From NCBI RefSeq assembly GCF_963169125.1, contig NC_084793.1:228472360-228536359 (forward strand): a DNA stretch of 64,000 nucleotides. Direction: 5' to 3'. The position numbers and the translations under genes are program-made. The notes under the pieces are model-generated. The model was not told the origin of the DNA. It did not search any database and worked only from the letters and a program-made list of their open reading frames with translations. Below are positions 42,968-54,674 of the stretch, in pieces (within the stretch, counting starts at the first letter, position 1; each line of letters begins with the position of its first letter). Origin of the DNA: Humulus lupulus. Taxonomy: Eukaryota; Streptophyta; Magnoliopsida; Rosales; Cannabaceae.

Positions 42968-43376
42968 ACATAAGTTTCACGAAGTTGCTTAATTTGATGA
43001 AATAGATTTTACCAAAAGACAATGAGCTTCTTCCCTTTATGAGGCGAAAAAACATTGTGCACGTTAAGAATGAATTATAAAAAGATACATGTATGTCCTA
43101 ATGTTTGTGTTTTATACTGCAACAACATAGAAAATGCATCTGAGTATCCCAATGCAAGTCACCAAGATGGAAAAAAATGTAAGAAAGGGATTCCGGCCAA
43201 AGTATTATGGTATTTGCCACCGATACCAAGATTTATACGGTTGTTTTGGAATCTAGAAAATGCTAAAAATTTAAGATGGCATGAGGATGGAAGGATCAAA
43301 GATGATAAACTACGACATCAAGCATATTCGCCAGCTTGGAAAACAAACGATGAGAAATTGCTTGTAATAGTTGATT
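42968..43376 (+). pseudogene. CACTA-2 transposase, continuing part and deletion point
   Basis: MNYKKIHVCPNVCVLYCNN and PAKVLWYLPPIPRFIRLFWNLENAKNLRWHEDG (quoted in parts: LPPIPRFIRLFW) match the tnp2 region of CACTA-1 at 23140-22900. It ends at SPAWK…VIVD; the remaining tnp2 core, DUF4218 and DUF4216 found in CACTA-1 are missing and the second gene follows at once. This is an internal deletion. Confidence 0.8.
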
Positions 43377-43439
43377 AATTTTTTTTTTACAAGAAGACAT
43401 GCTTAAGCAAAGAAAAGAGGGCAAACTCACTAAAATGAA

Positions 43440-44845
43440 TTGTTCATGTTGAAGTTTAAAGAGTTATCGACGAAGATGGCACATATACAAGCTAACTTTG
43501 GTATTCAGTCTAGCTTTGGTAGCCATTCTCGCGTAAATACACCAGAAGTTGAGGCACCGATTCACTCTACTCCAAAAGTTGAGGCACCGATTGACATTAC
43601 CCCTTCGTATGAGACACCCACACCTACTATTCATGCTAACCAACCAAAGTTGAAGTCTCTTTATTATTTAAGAAATGATAATTAAACTTGTACTAACTAT
43701 TACATCGCATAAAAATGTTAAGTGCAAATTATATGTTGGACAAGGTGGTGATGTTGTGGCTCTTGGACGGGTGATGGCTACCAAAGGCGAAGTACATGGG
43801 GTCAAATTAGAGCGTGGTAACTATTCCGTTGTTGTTGATAAATGTCTAGATCAGAGTGCAAAACTACCTTGCTCAAAAGTTGGGGATGAGATGACCCATG
43901 TGGTTCATGCACTCAATAGTTTTAACCACTCAATAGTTTTATTGCATGACCATCGCATTTGATCATTACTTGTGATCATGAACTATCAACAAAAGCTGCA
44001 AAAGAGAATATAATTTCTTTTGTGAATTTTTATCTAAATTCTTCTATGTTTATTGTGAAGGAATCCAAGAGACTAAAAAAGAAAAGAAAGAGTATTTCAC
44101 TAGTTGGTCTGCCAAGACAAGACCCGAAACATCCTCCACAATGACTTCCCACTACTCAAGAAGAGACAGGAACAAGTATGGCTAGTAAGCCACTGATCAT
44201 TGTCAAGGTTCCAATAGGACTTTCTATGTTTTTGAAAATACTTATAGGTTCTGTGAAGTATGTAGAACCAGGATTCATGATTTACATTTCGATGGAGGTC
44301 GATATTATGGTCGATGCGTATACCTTATATATCTCACATGAGGATATAGTACACTTTGGACTTATGGAGGAAATCGGTGCGTTTTGCATTTCATTCTATA
44401 TGTTGTAAATTTTTAATTAACAAATATTATATAATTTTGTTTCTTTTGAAGCATATATTTATAATATGATTAACTTTCATGTATGCCGTGTAATATATTT
44501 TGAGTTGTGCAACAAAGAGGTATCACACGTTTTTGGTTTCATAGAGACATTGCAGTCATCAAAAATCCGGTCCAATATAGATAATCGGGCTAAAATTATC
44601 TCTGGCCGTATCATCAACACATTGATGGGTCAAACTTGGTTAATGGAATACCATTTCGAGTGGGTAAAATCTTAATATTGATTTTCCTTATGCGCTATTA
44701 ATTAAAGATATATTAATAATTTTGTTTTCAATGCAGACGTCATTGGATGTTAGTGATCATTGATCCAGATAATCACATGTGCTACTATCTCGATCTACTT
44801 AGAAATTCTCCTCCAAATGATCTCACGAACCTTATGAACAGGTAA
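43440..44845 (+). pseudogene. CACTA-2 second gene: linker module and Ulp1-type domain, first part
   Basis: GGDVVALGRVMATKGEVHGVKL…GDEMTHVVHALNS (43738-43935) is the module that in CACTA-1 reads CQLAIGSISNVVASG. DIVHFGLMEEIG and SHVFGFIETLQSS follow (44340-44560). After an apparent intron ending TTTTCAATGCAG at 44736, HWMLVIIDPDNHMCYYLDLLRN carries the catalytic His (44741-44743) and Asp (44792-44794), ending with a GGTAATAT donor-like site. The rest is at 49915-50225 beyond Copia-R. Confidence 0.75.
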
Positions 44846-44911
44846 TATATTTTAAACATATTTTAGATTATAATATGGTGATACAAAAATAAAAAAATAT
44901 ATGTTTTTCAT

Positions 44912-45117
44912 AGTCAACGAAGAGGGTAATTTCTGTATACTATTTCTCATAAAAAACCATGTATTTAACATGTACAAGGATCCCTTAAAAGAAAAATAAA
45001 ATCAAATAATAATGACAGAATAAAACTCTTAACTATACCCTAAAATTATGGAACAATAAATTACAATAACTTACAGCCACACAAGAATAATACTAAAAAT
45101 AGAATGATTTTCTTACA
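44912..45117 (-). repeat. Copia-R 3' LTR
   Basis: AGTCAACGAAGAGGG…TTTTCTTACA on the plus strand; next to the CCCCCTCAAGC polypurine tract (minus-strand GAGGGGG). Confidence 0.88.
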
Positions 45118-45163
45118 CCCCCTCAAGCTGGACTAAAAATATTCTCCATAGCCAGCTTGCCAG

Positions 45164-46663
45164 TTAGAAAATCAAACTGTTTTTTTTACATAATCCTTTT
45201 GTAAAGATATTTGCCACTTGTTGTTCAGTAGGGACATAAGGCATACAAACTTGACCACTCTCAATTTTCTCCTTAATAAAGTGCTTGTCTACTTCAACGT
45301 GTTTTGTGCGATCATGAAGTACTGGATTATGGGCAATTGCAATTGTTGCCTTGTTGTCACAATACAACTTCATGGGAGTTGATTGTGATGACTTCAGTTC
45401 TTCAAGCAATCTTTTTATCCAAATCATTTCACAGATACCATGAGCAACAGCCCTGAATTTAGCTTCAGCACTGCTTCTAGCTACCATAGTTTGTTTCTTG
45501 CTTTGCCAAGTAACTAGATTCCCACCAACAAAGGAGCAATAACCTGATGTAGATCTTCTATCTACTATACTTCCAGCCCAATCTGCATCAGTATAAGCTT
45601 CAATTTCTAGATGTCCTCGTGGTTTGAACAAGAGACCTTTCCCATGCGTTCCCTTAAGGTACCTTAGAATTCTGTAAACAGCATCGAAATGCTTCGAACC
45701 AGGTGAATGCATAAACTGACTTACCATGCTCACAAAGAAAGCTATGTCTGGCCGTGTATGGGACAAATAAATTAGTCTCCCTACTAATCTTTGATACAAC
45801 TCCCGATCCTTCACATTCTTCAAATCTACAGGTTGAAGTTTAACATTAGATTCACTAGGTGTTTCAGCAGGTTTGCAGCCCATCATACCTGTCTCATTGA
45901 GAAGATCCAGTACATACTTATGCTGGCTAACAAAAATACTTTCTCTGGACCTTGCAAACTCCATTCCAAGAAAGTATTTCAAATTACCCAAGTCCTTGAT
46001 TTCAAACTCTTCACCGAGTCTTCTTTTCAACTTTTCGAGTTCACTAGAATCATCCCCAGTGAGCACAATATCATCCACATATACAATTAGAATAGCCACT
46101 TTACCTTCTTCTGAATGTTTGTAGAACATTGTGTGATCTGCTTGACTCTGAGTATACCCATAACACTTTAACACCTTTCCAAAACGTTCAAACCAGGCTC
46201 TAGGAGATTGCTTGAGTCCATATAAAGACTTTCTCAGCTTGCACACTTTTCCTACTCCATAGTGATCTTCGAATCCAGGTGGAAGACTCATAAACACTTA
46301 TTCTAGATCTCCATTAAGAAATGCATTTTTAACATCTAACTGGTGTAAATGCCAATTAGAGTTGACTGCTAGAGATAATAACACATGAATAGAATTAATT
46401 TTAGCAACTGGAGCAAACGTTTCTTGATAATCTATTCCATGTGTTTGAGTAAATCCCTTAGCCACAAGCCTAGCTTTGTATCTCTCAACACTTCCATCAG
46501 CTTTGTATTTTATTGTAAACACCCACTTACATCCTACAATTTTCTTCTTTTCTGGCAACACTACAATTTCCCAAGTACCATTCTTTTTGAGAGCATTCAT
46601 TTCCTCAAACACTGCTAGCCTCCAATTCGGGTCATCTAGTGCTTCCTGAATATTTCTAGGCAC
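45164..46663 (-). pseudogene. Copia-R reverse transcriptase and RNase H
   Basis: RT start: [48 protein letters not shown] (quoted in parts: [17 protein letters not shown]), then a TAA at 46298-46300 after NGDLE, then [11 protein letters not shown]. The catalytic box [15 protein letters not shown] is intact. RNase [48 protein letters not shown]. Only one stop breaks this 500-codon region, so this part is relatively well kept. Confidence 0.9.
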
Positions 46664-46689
46664 AACCAGTTCAGAAATTTTAATAGTAA

Positions 46690-48286
46690 ATGCTTTATAG
46701 GGTTCTGCTAGGTGATCATAGGATATGTATTTGGCAATAGGTGTTTGGTACAGGCACGGGTCCCTTTTCTAAGAGCAATAGGAAGATTATCTACTTCAAG
46801 ATTTTCTGGGGCTAACTCTGGGGTAGGCTTAGGATCAGAATTTGAATTTAAAATAGATTGAGATGGCTGAATAATATGTGGATTTGAATCATAAATAAGA
46901 ACAGAAGATGAAGAATTACCTAGAATACTTGAAGCACCATTGTCCAGGGCTGACAATTGACTAAACGTAGGGATGATAACATGATCTCTAACTCTTTCAG
47001 CGACATTCTTCCTTGAATAAACCACAGGTTCAAGGTTGTTACGATTTTTAATTAATCGTAGCATTTCTTTTTCTGACAAACCAATTTCAGATTCAACAAT
47101 TATAGGATTAATCTCCTTAATACTAGTGTCAAAAGTCTTAGGTAAAGGTTGAACAGTTTCCCAAAAATTTGATTCCACTAAAGTCTCCCCCTGAATTAAT
47201 TTTTTTGAAAAATAAGGGATATTTTCCACAAACAACACATCCATAGTTATATAAACACGTTTAGTAATAGGATTAAAGCATTTATATCCCTTTTTATTAG
47301 GAGGATATCCCAAAAAAACACATTTTTCAGCTCTAGAATCTAACTTAGACCTAGACCTTTTAGGAATGTGGACATAAGCAGTACAACAAAAAATTTTCAA
47401 AGGTAAATCAGAATGAATCCTAGAATCTGGAAAGAATTTTTTGAAACTTTGCAATGAAGTAATATAATTCAAAATCTTGGTAGGCATCCTATTTATCAAA
47501 TAAGATGCAGTAAGAATAGCATCACCCCATAAATATTTTGGAATCTGCATATAAAACATCATAGCACGAGCTGTTTCTAACAAATGTCTATTTTTTCGTT
47601 CAGCTACACCATTCTGTTCAGGTGTATCTGGACAAGTAGACTGATGCAAAATACATTTTTCTTTTAAAAAATTTCCAAGAATTTTATTAAAGTATTCAGT
47701 TTCATTATCAGTTCGTAAGATGCTGATTTTTGTTTGAAACTGAGTTTCAACTATTTTGTAAAAATCTAAAAAAATTTGCTCCACTTCATTTTTTTCTTTC
47801 ATCAAATAAACTCAACAAAGACGAGTATGGTCGTCTATAAAAGTTACAAACCATTTTTTTTCCAGAATTAGTGGTGACTTTAGATGGTGCCCAAACATTA
47901 CTATGAAAAAGATAAAAAGGTTTGGAAGAATGATAAGCAGTTTTAATATAAGATTTACGTTGGCTTTTGGCCAATAAACAACTTTCACATTGAAAAGACA
48001 AAGGATTCAACTTTTTAAACAAAGTGGAAAACAAATGTTTTAAATAAGAAAAACTAAGATGACCTAGCCTATAATGCCAAATCATTATTTGATCATAAAC
48101 AGAAGAAGAACTAGTGCTACTAAGCCCTTGAGCAATTTTATTCTTAGAAATATTATCTTCAAAATAATAGAGACCATTTATCATCCTAGCACTGCCAATC
48201 GTTTTCCCCAAACTCTGGTCCTGAAAAAGACAATAAGATTCATGGAAGATTACACTACAATTAGAATCCCTTGATAATTTACTCAC
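46690..48286 (-). pseudogene. Copia-R integrase
   Basis: Zinc domain WHYRLGHLSFSYLKHLF and CESCLLAKSQ. Core: FHSNVWAPSKV, where the usual SDVWGP has Asn in place of the first catalytic Asp; ILRTDNETEYFN with the second Asp; and QNGVAERKNRHLLE with the Glu. A frameshift near 47860 divides the domain (…CNFYRR; then MKEKNEVEQIF). The C-terminal region continues to about 46708. The Asp-to-Asn change alone would inactivate the enzyme. Confidence 0.88.
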
Positions 48287-48352
48287 ATATAGAAGATTGC
48301 AGGTTAGATTAGGAACATGAAGAACAAATTTAAGATCTATTCCTTCAGATAA

Positions 48353-49612
48353 TCATATAAGACCTTTTCCTACAATAGGTGAGAAATTACCATCTGCAAT
48401 TCTAACTTTTTTATCACCTGAACAAGGTATATAAGAGTCAAACAAATTAGAAGAATTTGTCATATCATCAGAAGCTTCGGAGTCAATTACCCAAGGAGCA
48501 TAAGCTGGAAAGAAACAATTTAAAGCATTTATTTCTTTACTTGGTTGTGCAACAGAAACATTAGGGATACCAGATGAGGACGAAGTGGATTTCAGCAATG
48601 CATGAAGTTGAGCCATCTGCTCCTTAGTGAAAGGACTAGCCTCGACTTCATTTGCAGTAGGGGTGCGACTATTTCTTTCAGCCTTGCTCTTCTTCCAATT
48701 CGCTGGTTTTCCATGGATTCTCCAGCAGGTTTCTCGAGTATGGCGAGGTTTATGACAGAAATCACACCAAACACGGGGTTTCTCATTAGGTTTTGGCAGA
48801 TGTGAAGGGTTCTTACTGTAGCCTCCTCCAACAGCAAGGGCTAATCCTTCAATAGTAGCGCCTCCTCCAACAACAAGGGCTGATCCTTCAATAGTAGTGC
48901 CAATAACCTTTTTTCCCAGCATAACACTCCTCCTACTCTCCTCTCTTCTAACCTCAGAAAAAACTTCACCAATAGAAGGTAAGGGCTGGCTTCCAATAAT
49001 TCTCCCCCTTACCTCATCAAACTCAATGTTGAGACCAGCCAAGAATTTATAAATCTGGGTTTTCTCAATTGTTTTCTTATGGTGTTTACCATCTTCCACA
49101 GATTTCCATTCATAGGTATCGAAGAGATCCAAGTCTTGCCATATTCGCTTCAGCGAATTAAAATACTTCGTAACGCTGTCCTCGCCTTGCTTTATTTCTC
49201 CAAGTTTAAGGTTCAATTCGAATACTTGAGAGTGGTTTTCGAGATCAGAATACATCTCGATAACATTGTCCCAAAGTTCCTTTGCTGTAGGATAGCACAT
49301 ATAATTCGAGCTAATATCCTCCTCCATGGAATTAACAGGCCATGCCATAACCATAGAATTTTCAGCATCCTAAGTGTCGTAGGTTGGATCTGCCTCTGCT
49401 GGAGCCTTTTTCTCACCATTCAAATACCCCATCTTTCCTCGACCTCTCATATACATCTTAACCGATTGATACCATCTCAGAAAGTTGTCACCATTCAAGC
49501 GAATAGTGGTAATTTGGACAGAGTGGGATTCAGCAATGGTAGATTTGGCTGGAACAATAGTGGTCTCGGAGGGATTGATTTTTGTGGTGGCTGACTCGCT
49601 GCTATCAGACAT
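48353..49612 (-). pseudogene. Copia-R gag
   Basis: ATG at 49610-49612 (MSDSSESATTKINPS), close after the primer site, as expected. IRLNGDNFLRWYQSVKMYMRG opens the gag core. A TAG at 49370-49372 (after YDT) interrupts, then AENSMVMAWPVNSM, YPTAKELWDNV, YFNSLKRIWQDLD and KFLAGLN (UBN2-type). The zinc knuckle reads CDFCHKPRHTRETC. The frame ends at a TGA (48353-48355) before the protease-integrase part; WVIDSEASDDMTN (usual DSGA reads DSEA) is the protease site. Confidence 0.87.
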
Positions 49613-49667
49613 AGTGGAGTGGGATTAGAGAGAGGCAGGCTGCGATTAGGTTTTAGGGTTGCGCGTT

Positions 49668-49680
49668 GGCTCTGATACCA
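49668..49680 (-). promoter_or_regulatory. Copia-R primer binding site (tRNA-Met type)
   Basis: Minus-strand TGGTATCAGAGCC directly after the LTR (49681). Confidence 0.85.
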
Positions 49681-49890
49681 AGTCAACAAAGAGGGTAATT
49701 TCTGTATATTATTTTTCATAAAAAACCATGTATTTAACATGTACAAGGATCCCTTAAAAGGGAAATAAAATCAAATAATAATGACAGAATAAAACTCTTA
49801 ACTATATCATAAAAATATGGAATAATAAATTACAATTGCTGACTTACAGCCACACAAGAATAATACTAAAAATAGAATGATTTTCTTACA
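49681..49890 (-). repeat. Copia-R 5' LTR
   Basis: AGTCAACAAAGAGGG…TTTTCTTACA. Differs from the 3' LTR at about ten positions plus one small indel near 49838. Confidence 0.88.
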
Positions 49891-49914
49891 TTCATATTGA
49901 TGTATATATGGTCT

Positions 49915-50225
49915 CTTCGCACATTAAGAGAAAGACAGGCATGTATGAAAAAAGTTACAAGTGGAAAATATTCAATTGCCCTTGTTAGACTTCAATGGTA
50001 GAGTGCGACTTTTATATCATAAGGATGATGGAGTGTTGCTTGCATGAGGCACCCATTTGATGGCTAATTACTAATGTAAGTATATTTATAATAGTTGAAC
50101 TACAATTCTATTCAATTTAGTTTCTAACATAATTTTCTATTTGTATTTTTGTAGTGTGGCAGGAAGAACACATATAACTGTGAGGAAATCAATGAAACTC
50201 GAAATGAATAGGTAGCTAAGCTCCT
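49915..50225 (+). pseudogene. CACTA-2 second gene: Ulp1-type domain, catalytic Cys part
   Basis: NCP, a TAG at 49986-49988 in the place of the usual oxyanion-hole Gln, then TSMVECDFYIIRMM with the catalytic Cys at 50004-50006 (the usual ECGYY reads ECDFY). A second short exon (about 50155-50225) has TYNCEEINETRNE then TAG (50209-50211), where family members have Trp. Both stops are single transitions from the expected codons. Same domain as CACTA-1 at 17050-17350. Confidence 0.7.
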
Positions 50226-50249
50226 TGAGTGGATGAGCCGAAGCTAGGG

Positions 50250-50878
50250 TAACTTTTGAAATCATAATTCAAAACAAGCTAATTATATTTAGTACAACAC
50301 TTACATAGTTAAGGCAATGATACCTACATAATTAAGACAAGAATGTATTTACATAGTTAAGGCAATAATTATACATCTTGATCTTGTAACTTTAGTTTTA
50401 TAATATATTGAATTCTTTTGATTTTGTATGTTGGGTAATTTTATCTGGGTTATATTGTAATTATACAAGAAATTTTGAATGAATATAGAGGTTTAAAACA
50501 AGGAAACAAATTCCCATTTTGTGTATGGTACATCAGTCTCAAAAAAGTGTTGTCTAAGCACTGTTTTTTTTTTTTTTTTTGCACTTAGAAGACATCATAG
50601 GACAACTTCAAAACATTTTGTCCTCTCATGTATCACATGACACGGCGTTTGCTTAAAACATGTTTCATGTAACGACGCTTGACCATAAATTGATGTATCG
50701 TGTACTTCAGGAGACGATATTTGCACAACTTTCGTCCCTTGTGGTACATGAGACGATAATTTTATTTGAACTGTTGTCTCTTGCTAGCTTATGACACTGC
50801 ACTGCATGGTACAACAATATTAGAAATGTTGTATGAACGTTCTTACCATAGTTTAAAACAATTGTTGTAGGATTTTGA
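50250..50878. repeat. CACTA-2 right noncoding region and subterminal repeats
   Basis: No gene is seen. 50520-50878 carries inverse copies of the left subterminal words (AGGAGACGATATTTGC, CATGAGACGATAATTTT, GAACTGTTGTCTCTTG, ACAATTGTTGT) and a T17-18 run near 50562-50580. Confidence 0.65.
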
Positions 50879-52704
50879 AATTTAAATCTAGATGCATGCT
50901 TTCTATTATTTTTCCAAAAGCATAATAGAAACATAAAATAATATGACATACATACGAACATCAAATTTGTAAATTAACATAACCACAAAGATGTAAAAAC
51001 TTACGAATACACAGTAGAATTAGAACAATTCATTCATTCAATCTCTCTAACCATTGATTCCTTTCTGTAGCATAGTATTATCAAGATTCCTTTATGTAGC
51101 AGAGTATTATCAAGAGATTTAACTAGATCAGCAACATAGTCTTCCTCACCAAGTTTTTGATTAACCTAGAACGAGTGTGGCCTGATTCTCAACACATGAT
51201 ATAGAGATTTAAAAAAGAAGAAAAAGAGTGAGTGACCAAGAAAAGATTAGACTGTCTAGGTTTTCACTTACCCAATGAATCAATTGAGACTAACTTATGA
51301 AAACCTTAGATATCATATTCCTTATATAGGCAACTTAATGAGTTTGATTTAAATTTAAATTAATTAAAAATAATAAATAAAAAATATAGGCCTTGGGCTC
51401 CCACAAATGGACTTGGGTCCAATCTCTTTGTTTTGAATTTAAATCCTAATTGAGCCTAAATTCAATATTTATTTATTTAATTAATTAAATTCTTATTCAA
51501 ATTAACTAATTATAATTTGAAACTTGATTTAATATTATTTATTTATATTGACATCAATTTATCAATATTAATAAATTTATCCAAAGATTCTCTTTTATTC
51601 TTTAAATCTCATATCTCTGTAAAATTTACCAAAATTGACATAGTCAACTTTAAAAATCCGAATTGATAATTAAATCAATTAATTGTGATATTCTAGATGA
51701 TTTACTCAAATGTGACGTGGGAACCATGGATCCATGAATGCAAGCTACAATAAATTTCCGTGAGTTTATTTATTAAATAAATTATCACACAATTTATTAA
51801 TTCCTTATGATTCCACTATAGATTCAAAATTGAACTCTTGAATTCATATAACGCATTTTTCAAACCCCAAATACGTTATCCACTGTTATAACCATTACAG
51901 TCAGTCAATTCTCTATCGATGACTTAATAACGAGTCGGGTGAAAATTACCGTTTTACCCCTCATTTGTATTTTATCCTTAACTCCCACTAAGTCCCTTGT
52001 AAATGATAAATACGTGAACTTAATCACAGATATGGGCACTCAATCATTTACCCTTTTAGACTAAGCTATTAAGGAAGTCATCTTTTTACCTCTCATACAG
52101 AAGCTACAGATTTCATATCTATGATTAACACTCCCACTCAATTACACTACTAAATCTCCAAGATGTAAGTATGGTAAGCTGGTAACGAATAAGTCAAAAG
52201 ATTTAAATAATATAATTAGCAGGATACTGTCACTCATAATTAAGATCAACTTGACCTATGGTCAACATTGTGACATTGATTAGATTCAATAACAATGATA
52301 CTTATGCATCTATCGATAATCAATATCGATCCTAGTCCAATGTACCCATTTACATCCGATCTTATCTACTTGGTCAATGCCTTGGATAAGACATCACACC
52401 CCGAATGTGTAAGCATATCATATCGTAGATTACCAGATTAGTGAAAATCCAATGCACTGACTTAATCTTAGGACTCGTTCTTTTGAACATATAATTACAA
52501 TTATAATCTACTATGACATAGTCACTATAATTGTAACTATTTATATGTTCGAGATTTTATAATTGTTTATATTATTAAAATAGTCATGTAATAAAACAAG
52601 CAAGCAACATGATTGTCATGCTAAATGATTTATACTACTTATACTGACAATATAAAATCGCGTTACATGTCCGATATGGTTTTATAAGGGCATAAAACCC
52701 AACA
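50879..52704 (-). repeat. 1.83 kb LTR-like insertion near the CACTA-2 right end (copy 3 of TGTTGGGTTTTATGCCC family)
   Basis: The minus-strand start is TGTTGGGTTTTATGCCCTTA (52704 downward), followed by about 1.8 kb without gag or pol. GTTGT is present on both sides (50874-50878 and 52705-52709), and joining the flanks restores the subterminal word TTGTTGTACCATGT found at the left end. The distal end (…CAAAATCCT) is not CA, so the exact element end is uncertain by a few bases. The ends of copies 1 and 2 (29036, 32341) match its start. Confidence 0.75.
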
Positions 52705-52735
52705 GTTGTACCATGTCAATTTTTTAGTAGTGTCC

Positions 52736-53826
52736 CGATATGCAACTAGTGTCAGAATATCCTTCAAGTATCCTTGGAAGGTTTTTATAGTGAAGGCTAT
52801 ACACTTTGGTACCCTTAAGGTAATCAATAATTCTCTCAATAGCCTTCCAATACTTGATACTTGATTGCTAGTAAACCTACTAGGTTTAGTAACTGCATAT
52901 GCAATATCTGCTCTTGTGCAATGAGCGGCGTACATTAGGCTTCCTATTGCATTGCATATTCCAATTGAGTCACCGTTCTTCCCTCATTCTTTTCAAACTT
53001 CATGTTTGAATTGAATGGTGTATTTGCCTCTTTGATTTTGAGATGACTAAATATGTCAAGCACTTTCTTGACATAGTGGGTTTGACTTAATACAAAATCC
53101 ACACTATTCTTTCTAAATTTGATACCTAAAATTCTATCTACCTCTACAAGGTCTTGCATTTTAAAGTTAGAAGATAAAAACCTCTTCGTTTCTATTATTC
53201 CTCTCATGTCATTACTCAAAATCAACATATCATCTACATATAGACACACTAATATGACATAGTCATCACAAGTCTTAGAGTATAAGCACTTGTCCACGTT
53301 ATTGTGTCTAAATCCATTTGAAATAATAACTTTATATCAAACTTTTCATGCCATTGTTTCGTGTTTGTTTCAAACCATATAATGATTTTTGAAGTCTTCA
53401 CACTTTATGTTCATTTCCTTGAAGAACAAAATCCTTTGGTTATTCCATATAGATCTCCTTCTCGAGATCCCCATTTAGGAATGTCGTTTTGACATCCATT
53501 TGGTGAAATAAATGTTCTATATAGATGATAAGGCAAATAACAATCAATTAGAAGTAGTTCTTGCTACCAGTGCATAAGTGTCAAAGTAATATATTCCCTC
53601 TTTTTGTTTGAATCATTTGGCTACTAATCTATCTTTAAAGGTTTGTATGGTGCCATCGGTATGATATTTCCTTCTAAATACCCATTTGCACCTAATTGGG
53701 TTAGACCCCTTTGGAAGGTCAATCAATTCCCAAGTGAGGTTTGACATAATTGAATCCATTTCACCATTGATTGCCTCCTTCCAAAAAATAGAGTCCTTTG
53801 AGGAAATTGCTTCTCACTTGATCCTA
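52736..53826 (-). pseudogene. Copia-Q reverse transcriptase (central and C-terminal parts)
   Basis: Near the Tekay insertion (53826-53640) the frame has WKEAINGEMDSIM, WELIDLPKGSNPIRCKWVF, the conserved start of copia RT. The catalytic box is CLYVDDMLILSND at about 53240, intact. KYVLDIF-like HYVKKVLDIF and YAAHCTRADIAYAV follow, then RFTSN and GYSDTSCISG up to CACTA-2. Stops and frameshifts lie near 53330-53640 and 52940. Confidence 0.85.
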
Positions 53827-54674
53827 TGTAACGACCCAAAATTGCTAATAAGGCTTAAGGGCCTTGATTAGCATGTCGGGAGGACACAATTGGTTTATGT
53901 GTGATTTAAATGATTAAATGCATGATTATATGATTAAATGGATATGTGAAATGCATGTTTACGAGTATTAATAGGCATGTGAGCCTTGTTTAGCTTATAA
54001 GGACATATTTGTAATTTTGGCCCGTTGAGGGCATAGATGTGATTATTTGTGGTTAATTATTGAGACCACATTATTATGTGGATGTATTTTCAGCTTGTGG
54101 CTCGAGATGATCCTAGTGAGCAGTTTGGCAAAATAGTCACGACGGGGATTTATACCCAGCTCGGGGGAGCTTGGGGGTATTTATGGGAATTTGGGAAATA
54201 TATTGGAGAATTTTTTAGACATTGCGGAAAAATAATTGGTGATTAATTAGATGACGGGATTTAAGTGATAAATATTAGGAAGACTCGAGGGATTAGCGGG
54301 AATTGGGAACAAATGACCAATATACCCTTAGATTAATTAAAAGGCTATTTATTAAACTTGGGAATTGGAGGAATCAAAGCTGAGAGGAACATTGAAGGTA
54401 ACCTAGGGTCGGATTCATTCATCAGAGGTAACAATTTCTGACCTTGATTATCTGGGTTTCTAGTTTTAGATGGTGTTCTTGAGCTTCAGAGCTCAAGTTT
54501 GATTTTTGTGTTTGATGAAGTTGTTAGTCAAGGTTTGGTGTTATGTGGGTGTTTTGGTTGAGTTATAGTGAATTGTAGGTTCAATTTTGAGTTTAGTTGA
54601 GGTTTGGAGTGGGTTTTCGGAGCTTTGGCTCAGGAAAGTTCGATGGGAAAAACCCAGAACTTTGCATGTTCTGG

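Larger units (their letters stand above)
44912..49890 (-). mobile_element. Copia-R: small Ty1/copia element in CACTA-2 (4979 bp)
   Basis: LTRs of 206 bp (44912-45117) and 210 bp (49681-49890), flanked by TTCAT on both sides (44907-44911 and 49891-49895). On the minus strand the LTR starts TGTAAGAAAATC and ends …GTTGACT, an unusual CT instead of CA. The primer site TGGTATCAGAGCC and a GAGGGGG polypurine tract (45118-45124 region) are present. The order gag, integrase, RT, RNase H is that of copia. Coding frames contain several stops and frameshifts. Confidence 0.92.
33686..52732 (+). mobile_element. CACTA-2: internally deleted CACTA transposon carrying three nested elements
   Basis: The right end reads …TTTTTTAGTAGTG (52732). 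The left end is a damaged version (CCATTCTAC at 33686). TCC is present on both sides (33683-33685 and 52733-52735), and the Copia-Q reading frame is interrupted there. Subterminal words (CATGAGACGACA, GAACTGTTGT(C/A)) recur at 33700-33905 and 50600-50880. Without its insertions (Reina-like, Copia-R, LTR-like) it is about 6.9 kb. It keeps the first part of the transposase and most of the second gene, but the tnp2 core, DUF4218 and DUF4216 are absent, so it is non-autonomous. Confidence 0.85.
32500..53826 (-). mobile_element. Copia-Q: Ty1/copia element split by CACTA-2 and by the Tekay-like element
   Basis: On the minus strand the RT gene runs from 53826 down to 52736, continues at 33685 after CACTA-2, and is followed by a noncoding tail and an LTR ending …CCCCAACA at 32500. 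The 5' half of the element is on the far side of the Tekay-like insertion, beyond the window. Compared with Copia-P, the end of the internal region, the polypurine tract and the first part of the LTR are missing at about 32990, so the LTR here is deleted in its U3 part. Confidence 0.8.

Noticed and set aside
49079..49594. 171-codon plus-strand frame opposite Copia-R gag
   Set aside because: Complement of a gag gene with clear family residues; no features of its own.
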